A DNA stretch of 10,913 nt, taken from an uncultured Prevotellaceae bacterium (GTDB taxonomy: Bacteria > Bacteroidota > Bacteroidia > Bacteroidales > Bacteroidaceae). The stretch's first letter is position 1. Every line of letters starts with the position of its first letter. The translations under genes and the position numbers were made by a program. Below are positions 7,083 through 10,913 of the stretch, in pieces. The stretch lies in the NCBI GenBank assembly GCA_902775075.1, contig CACYKX010000132.1:1-10913 (forward strand), read 5' to 3'. Under the pieces are notes generated by a model, which made no database searches, was not told the origin of the DNA, and worked only from the letters and a program-made list of their open reading frames with translations.

Positions 7083-7994
7083 TTACCAAACAAAATACAC
7101 ATCATTTCTTCTTTTACAGTAAGCAACAGCCACATCACGTGCCGCTTTTATTCTAGTTTTTTCAAGATTAGCCTCACGCTGTGATTGTCTTTCGATGAGT
7201 TCAACTGCCCGCCGAGCTTCTGCATCTTTAGTTTGCTTGATTTGCATGCATAGTTGTTTGGCTTCAGTAGCACAAGAGCTTGTCATATCTATTTGTTGCA
7301 GATATTCGACTGCTGCATCAAAATTACCATTAGAGAATTCTGCCCGAGCTTTCTGAATGACATTATTACATTCCTGCGTTTGGTATTGCCGATAAATTGT
7401 AGTTATCTCGTTATTGACTTTTGTGTAACCTGAGATTGTCGCAGGACAAGAAAACAACAGAGCCAGTCCCTCACCATATTGTTGAATATTGGCAAAAGTG
7501 CGAGCACGTGATATAACAGAATTAAGATTATGCTGATAGTAATCTATGATTTTATCTTTTGCCTTATTCACAAAGTCTGTTAGTCGTTTGTCTTGGGCAG
7601 ACAATTTAGAAATGGCATTTTTTATTGCGTCATCATCAGAGAATCCTTCCCCACGTACTGTAACGACACAACTTGCAAAAGTTGTACTTGTGGCAAGATT
7701 GGTACAGACAAAATTGAATTGTATGTCGCTTGTATGTATATTCCTCATACCACCTTCAACAACTTGTTTATTAACGAAACTAATCTCTGGCTTTATGGCA
7801 ATGGTACTTACTTCGGCTGTTTCAACTCCACTTTCAGTCATGGCTGGCAAGAACTTGCTCCTCAGCATCTTTGCCGTATTATCACTTAATTGGCAATTAC
7901 CAACAGGAAGCGCAAAGGCTATTTCTATTCCTTGTGCGAAAATAGTTGCATAAGAAGTCAACAAGATTGTCAATGTAAGCAAGACCTTTCTCAT
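7083..7994 (-). CDS. Exported TPR-like protein, last gene of the CsgG-like operon
   Basis: A 303-residue exported protein of unknown function. A Sec signal peptide (MRKVLLTLTILLTSYATIFAQ) is followed by an alpha/beta domain (about 22-130) ending in GEGFSDDDAIKNAISKL. That pattern recalls LPP20/FlgT/CsgG-like domains. Residues about 145-245 are helical and TPR-like (NVIQKARAEFSNGNFDAAVEYLQQI), and the C-terminus is a charged helix (ELIERQSQREANLEKTRIKAARD). I chose the ATG at 7994 over the GTG at 8003 because the signal peptide begins there and a GGGAG ribosome-binding-like site (8003-8007) sits 8 nt upstream, unusual for this phylum. It follows the DUF6175 gene by 14 nt and closes the operon before the hairpin at 7025-7067. 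Confidence 0.72.
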   Translation of the reverse strand: MRKVLLTLTILLTSYATIFAQGIEIAFALPVGNCQLSDNTAKMLRSKFLPAMTESGVETAEVSTIAIKPEISFVNKQVVEGGMRNIHTSDIQFNFVCTNLATSTTFASCVVTVRGEGFSDDDAIKNAISKLSAQDKRLTDFVNKAKDKIIDYYQHNLNSVISRARTFANIQQYGEGLALLFSCPATISGYTKVNNEITTIYRQYQTQECNNVIQKARAEFSNGNFDAAVEYLQQIDMTSSCATEAKQLCMQIKQTKDAEARRAVELIERQSQREANLEKTRIKAARDVAVAYCKRRNDVYFVW

Positions 7995-8008
7995 AATACA
8001 CACTCCCG

Positions 8009-8902
8009 TTATTTAATGGTTACAATTAGCATATTGTTGCTTGTAGTTCTCTCAATCTTGATTCCAAGATTTCTGAAAAATGTCAACAACTTCAATCCAA
8101 ACTTATTGATATTATACGTTCTTCCGTTCTCGTCTTTTAGCGGTATGCGAATATCGTCGAAGAGCATCTGCTTGTCGGTTGTTCCCTGGATATGGTAATT
8201 GCCTTTATAGGCATTTTCTTCCACCCACATTTCCAAGGCATCGGACAAAGCAAGACCGTCTGCGCCAACCTCTTGCGACATAGAGCGAGATGATGCCTCG
8301 TCAATGCCGACTGTTACCGCTATGGATTGTCCGTTTTCAGCTATGTCCATCAGTTTCTCCTGCATGGTGTTCAAGAATTTGTCCATCCCTGCCTCGACAG
8401 CTCTTGATGTAAGTTTACCATAGTCATCGGTGTAAAACTTACCGCTTTCGCAAACTGCATTGGCAAGCGAATTTGCAGTAGAGGTTTCATAACCAGACAG
8501 GATTACTTTCATGGCATTGCCAGAAGGAGATTTCAACAGGTTTATTTCCGCTTCAACATAGACATCTGCACCAGATTGTTGTATAATCATTGTCTTGACG
8601 TCCTGTTGCTGCGAATTGCCTAAGGCAGTTGCCTTTGACAATGCTTTTACTTTGGCAAAGAAATCAACTGTGATATAACCTCTTTGGTCGAATGCTTCTT
8701 TTATCTTGGTTAAAGCTATACGCTTATTCACGTCATTCTCCAAAACAGTACGGATGTCTTCGCCTTGTGTGGTATATGGTATGACCATAATTTTCGGATG
8801 TGCCGTAGGCAAAGGAGTAACCTGTGACTCTATGCTTTGTGCCCATGTACAGCAGAACGCACACAGTCCCAATAATAATGTTGCAATTCGTTTCATATTC
8901 AT
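8009..8902 (-). CDS. DUF6175-family exported protein
   Basis: A 297-residue protein with a Sec signal peptide (cleavage near TWA-QS, residue 21). The region 36-90 (PKIMVIPYTT, then KEAFDQRGYITVDFFAKVKAL) has the strand-helix-strand layout of CsgG/TolB-N-like domains, as in its operon neighbour. Two further alpha/beta segments follow: about 110-185 (GADVYVEAEINL to KFLNTMQEKL) and 190-297 (SIAVTVGI to NMLIVTIK), the second perhaps a repeated fold. I recognise it as DUF6175, a Bacteroidota family without assigned function. No lipobox is convincing, so it is predicted to be free in the periplasm or assembled into a complex. The ATG overlaps the stop of the CsgG-like gene by 4 nt (ATGA), implying coupled translation; an in-frame ATG two codons later is an alternative. 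Confidence 0.78.
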   Translation of the reverse strand: MNMKRIATLLLGLCAFCCTWAQSIESQVTPLPTAHPKIMVIPYTTQGEDIRTVLENDVNKRIALTKIKEAFDQRGYITVDFFAKVKALSKATALGNSQQQDVKTMIIQQSGADVYVEAEINLLKSPSGNAMKVILSGYETSTANSLANAVCESGKFYTDDYGKLTSRAVEAGMDKFLNTMQEKLMDIAENGQSIAVTVGIDEASSRSMSQEVGADGLALSDALEMWVEENAYKGNYHIQGTTDKQMLFDDIRIPLKDENGRTYNINKFGLKLLTFFRNLGIKIERTTSNNMLIVTIK

Positions 8903-9732
8903 TTCTTGATAATTAGGTTACAACGAACTAAGTTGTGAGATGCTTTGCTATTTTCTATAGCGGTGGTAACTTTGCCGGACACGCTACATTCTGCAAATGA
9001 CTCTCCTGAGAGTTTCGTTACTTTACCTTTACCGAGTTCAGACGGATACGGTTTACCATCAAGCATCTCTACTGATTCTATCGTAAAGACATCACCGACC
9101 TTAACGCCAGCTTCCTTGCCGACATTGAGAAGTATCGTGCTTTTATCTATTGTCTTCAAGACTTTTCCCTTGACGGGAAAATTGATACGGAAATATTCAT
9201 AGATATCGGACTGTAGGCTTTGCATGGCTGCTGTAACAGCACTCTCTGGCGACAGCATTTCCTTGCTGCATTTTCCATCAAAACTCTGTGCCTCATTGCT
9301 TACGCCTGTCTCTACGTCAACAACTTTCAACTGAAATGCTACACTCGCTTTATAACCACGTGTGCTTCCGTCACTGTTCTTCATGCGATAAACTGGTATC
9401 TTAACAATATGACCTGTTACCAACTGCTCGGCAGCAACAGCCGCACCTTGTTCTGCAAGATTATGGCTGTCAAGAAAAGCCTCGCTCTTCTGTAGTTCAA
9501 GTTCATCAACTACTTTATCGCGACTTGTTCTGTCAACTACAACAAAGCGGTGAGTGTTAGTCAGCATTTCCACAACTTTCTCTGTTACAAGTCCTGTGTA
9601 TGGACTCTCTTCATCACAGGTAAACTGAGTTACGCCTACGACAGGGCGGTCATCGGCTGCTAAGGAAACTTGCGTATACCCAGAAAGGATACACGCAAGT
9701 ATGACCGCATATAAAATGCGATAATTTCCCAT
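8899..9732 (-). CDS. CsgG/FlgT-like exported protein
   Basis: A 277-residue protein with an N-terminal signal peptide (cleavage near VSLA-ADD, about residue 25). Residues 30-182 follow the CsgG/HfaB pattern: a first strand VVGVTQF, a helix (TGLVTEKVVEMLT), then FVVVDRTSRDKVVDELELQKSEAF, AAEQLVTGHIV and VAFQLKVVDVETG. Residues 186-277 form a small beta domain (VKGKVLKTIDKSTILLNVGKEAG, GVKVGDVFTIE) like the C-terminal domain of FlgT. CsgG forms the outer-membrane channel that exports curli; LpoB and FlgT relatives are envelope assembly factors. Unlike CsgG it has no clear lipobox (ILAC lies inside the signal helix), so a channel role is unproven. Its ATG overlaps the stop of the upstream gene by 1 nt (TAATG). 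Confidence 0.8.
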   Translation of the reverse strand: MGNYRILYAVILACILSGYTQVSLAADDRPVVGVTQFTCDEESPYTGLVTEKVVEMLTNTHRFVVVDRTSRDKVVDELELQKSEAFLDSHNLAEQGAAVAAEQLVTGHIVKIPVYRMKNSDGSTRGYKASVAFQLKVVDVETGVSNEAQSFDGKCSKEMLSPESAVTAAMQSLQSDIYEYFRINFPVKGKVLKTIDKSTILLNVGKEAGVKVGDVFTIESVEMLDGKPYPSELGKGKVTKLSGESFAECSVSGKVTTAIENSKASHNLVRCNLIIKK

Positions 9733-10274
9733 TACAAATTCTTTGCTGTTTTTGCTGTTTCAATCATCTGCTTGATGGCAGCGACCTTCGCCTTTGACTC
9801 TTCAAGCAAGACCGGATAAGCATCTTTTGTAAAGGCGAGAGCTGATGCTATCTTGGCTGCTTTCATTGGATTCTTATTTGTAGAAGACGCCTTGGTTGCA
9901 GCTTCTGCACCTTTTCCTGCCTCAGCGATAGAAACACCTTCTGCAGTTAGGGTTGTACCCAATGCAACAAGTTCCTCTACGGTAGGTTTCTTGATGTTTA
10001 CATCTGTAACACCATCCTTCGTTTCACCGATCTGACGATAATAAAGGTCCTGAAGTAAAGCAGAAGAGGCAGCGGAACTGATGGCTGCGTTGTAGACACC
10101 CTGTACATAGGTGTCAACATCTTTAAATCCAGTTTGCTTTGGCTGCTTAGAGCAAAGTTTCTCCAATTTTGCACAACGGTCGATACTTGCCTTAATGTCC
10201 TCTTTGGACTGACCGAAACAGAATGATACCGACATTGCGAGCAATGCTGCGGTAACGAATAAAAATCTTTTCAT
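9732..10274 (-). CDS. Small exported helical protein, first gene of the CsgG-like operon
   Basis: A 180-residue protein with a Sec signal peptide (MKRFLFVTAALLAMSVSFCFG, cleavage before QSKED). The mature part is nearly all helical and rich in Ala and Lys: SAASSALLQDLYYRQIGE at about 69-86, VEELVALGTTLTAEGVSIAEAG at about 98-119, then SKAKVAAIKQMIETAKTAKNL at the end. Two cysteines near the N-terminus (CAKLEKLC) could form a disulfide. I do not recognise a family. Being first in the operon and translationally coupled to the CsgG-like gene, it may be a partner, chaperone or exported substrate of that complex; this is inference from position only. Confidence 0.75.
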   Translation of the reverse strand: MKRFLFVTAALLAMSVSFCFGQSKEDIKASIDRCAKLEKLCSKQPKQTGFKDVDTYVQGVYNAAISSAASSALLQDLYYRQIGETKDGVTDVNIKKPTVEELVALGTTLTAEGVSIAEAGKGAEAATKASSTNKNPMKAAKIASALAFTKDAYPVLLEESKAKVAAIKQMIETAKTAKNL

Positions 10275-10589
10275 CTTGTATTATTTTTAAGATGACTGCC
10301 TGGCTACCACAGCAGGGTTAATTTTTTATTGGCGAATATACAAAATAAAAGAACGTGGAGCCAGTCTGTCACCCGTTCCACGATTCGTAGGCCTTCGCAT
10401 TGCCCTGCCAGTCAGAAACGAGCAACGCCGAAAGCCCCACGTATGTGCAAGTATATAAATACCCTTTCTTGGCAACGAATGCGAAATGCAACCGAAACCA
10501 ATGAGGGCTGTATACAATACACCTCATGAGGCGTTTCTTGTTGCTTTGTTCTTGACTGACAAATGAGTTTGCGAAGTTCACGAATCGTC
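10275..10589. other. Intergenic region without a convincing gene
   Basis: From about 10350 to 10590 the DNA is noticeably more G/C-rich than the flanks. Overlapping minus-strand frames of 60-80 codons lie here, but none has a signal peptide, recognisable domain or start signal. They overlap one another in different frames, as happens over structured RNA or a decayed repeat. No tRNA, rRNA, tmRNA or RNase P signature was recognised. Confidence 0.4.
10341..10347 (-). promoter_or_regulatory. Possible -7 element of the CsgG-like operon
   Basis: TATTTTG on the minus strand is one base short of TAnnTTTG and no -33 TTTG is evident about 20 nt upstream. A start near 10335 would give a leader of about 60 nt before the ATG at 10274, containing a short imperfect hairpin around TGGTAGCCA. 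This is the best candidate seen, but it is weak. Confidence 0.3.
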
Positions 10590-10673
10590 AAAACAAAAGC
10601 GTCAGATACGCCTTTTACTATGTATATGTCTACCCAACCTCTGCCCATTGGGGCTTTCGGTATGGGTATAGAC
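10590..10673 (-). ncRNA. Candidate small RNA with own promoter and terminator
   Basis: A -7 box TATCTTTG (10678-10685) is followed 5 nt later by an outer stem, GTCTATACCC (10673-10664) pairing with GGGTAGAC (10635-10628) with a 2-nt bulge. Inside it is a nested GCCC-CAAT-GGGC hairpin (10654-10643). About 11 nt later, AAAAGGCGT (10616-10608) pairs with ACGCTTTT (10602-10595) with one bulge and is followed by GTTTT, an intrinsic-terminator layout. The product would be about 84 nt. The -33 region is weak and no known RNA family was recognised. Confidence 0.42.
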
Positions 10674-10677
10674 GTTA

Positions 10678-10700
10678 CAAAGATAACACTTTTATCTTGG
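10678..10700. repeat. Near-perfect inverted repeat of -7 boxes
   Basis: CAAAGATAA (10678-10686) and TTATCTTGG (10692-10700) match at 8 of 9 positions around 5 bases. On the minus strand it supplies the TATCTTTG of the candidate small RNA; on the plus strand it gives an imperfect TATCTTGG. The core is the same as in the divergent promoter at 4212-4246. Confidence 0.5.
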
Positions 10701-10809
10701 AAACCACTTTGTTTGGCTGGTAAAGTATGATTTTAAGGTCCGATTTAACATTATTAAATATAAATATGTCAAATAAATCTACTTTTGCATGTTTTTACTT
10801 GCCAAATAG

Positions 10810-10840
10810 TTTGCATTATCAATGATTATTCGTATCTTTG
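10810..10840 (+). promoter_or_regulatory. Strong Bacteroidota promoter (TTTG - 19 nt - TATCTTTG)
   Basis: TTTG at 10810-10813 and TATCTTTG at 10833-10840 are separated by 19 nt, a full consensus match. A second -7-like TACTTTTG lies at 10780-10787 without a good -33. Transcription would start near 10846 and read out of the window toward an unseen gene. Confidence 0.72.
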
Positions 10841-10850
10841 CAGCGTCAGT

Positions 10851-10897
10851 CCTCGCCAAGCCTCTTAACAATGCTCAAATCGTGCGAGGCGTTTTTT
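10851..10897 (+). terminator. Hairpin plus T-run in the first 50 nt of the transcript (attenuator-like)
   Basis: CCTCGC (10851-10856) pairs with GCGAGG (10884-10889) around a 27-nt loop and is followed by CGTTTTTTG. Placed only about 5 nt after the predicted start site, this could end a very short RNA or act as a leader attenuator for the next gene. A short open frame begins at the ATG at 10871 (MLKSCEAFF) and is still open at the window end; it is too short to call. Confidence 0.45.
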
Positions 10898-10913
10898 GTT
10901 TATACACATTTGA

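Noticed and set aside
7995..8003. GTG at 8003 as start of the TPR-like protein
   Set aside because: It adds three residues before a standard signal peptide, and the GGGAG site is correctly spaced for the ATG at 7994 but overlaps the GTG.
9690..9705. Lipobox (ILAC) in the CsgG-like protein
   Set aside because: The cysteine lies in the middle of the hydrophobic helix with Leu at -2, and a good type I cleavage site (VSLA-A) follows, so lipidation is not supported.
10580..10588. ACGAATCGT here and ACGATTCGT at 10379-10387 as a paired repeat
   Set aside because: Only 9 bases, about 200 bases apart and themselves nearly palindromic, so chance is a sufficient explanation.
10326..10648. Overlapping short minus-strand frames of 63-78 codons (and one on plus)
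   Set aside because: They overlap in different phases, lack domains, signal peptides or start signals, and one begins inside the candidate small RNA.
1..10913. CRISPR array, tRNA, rRNA or insertion-sequence transposase
   Set aside because: No regularly spaced repeats, cloverleaf, rRNA signature or transposase motif was seen on either strand.

Overview
The window looks like chromosomal DNA of a Bacteroidales bacterium, most likely a Prevotellaceae member (Segatella/Prevotella-like). The grounds are the protein families (DUF4369 lipoprotein, DUF6175, Bacteroidota-type mobilization tail), the -33 TTTG / -7 TAnnTTTG promoters, the near absence of Shine-Dalgarno sites, and the sequence relatedness of DnaX and dihydroorotase to that group. 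The genus is an inference.

Positions 1-3347 (minus strand) hold a tight gene run: DUF4369 lipoprotein, dihydroorotase, stand-alone MetH reactivation domain (GTG start overlapping the dihydroorotase stop), then the N-terminal 160 codons of a membrane metallophosphoesterase that leaves the window at base 1. The dihydroorotase frame has no usable start codon upstream of its zinc-binding HxH motif. It is either 5'-truncated, started unusually, or affected by a sequence error.

Positions 3447-6111 are a housekeeping block. An FtsB/DivIC-like division protein and an overlapping four-helix membrane protein run leftward. dnaX runs rightward and ends in a clear intrinsic terminator. The two directions are driven from one almost perfectly symmetric divergent promoter at 4211-4246.

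Positions 6118-7082 look like a scar. There is a minus-strand beta-barrel-like protein that is probably only the C-terminal part of a larger one. Next comes an AT-rich gap, then a 61-codon plus-strand tail resembling the C-terminus of Bacteroidota mobilization proteins. A perfect long inverted repeat closes the region.

Positions 7083-10274 (minus) are a four-gene operon of exported proteins: small helical protein, CsgG/FlgT-like protein, DUF6175 protein, and a TPR-like protein with an N-terminal domain that may also be CsgG/LPP20-like. The first three genes overlap by 1 and 4 nt and the last follows closely. This is the best candidate here for an undescribed system, perhaps an envelope assembly or secretion complex.

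Positions 10275-10913 hold no convincing protein gene. They contain a candidate small RNA on the minus strand with its own promoter and terminator, and a strong plus-strand promoter followed by a hairpin and T-run that enters the next, unseen gene.
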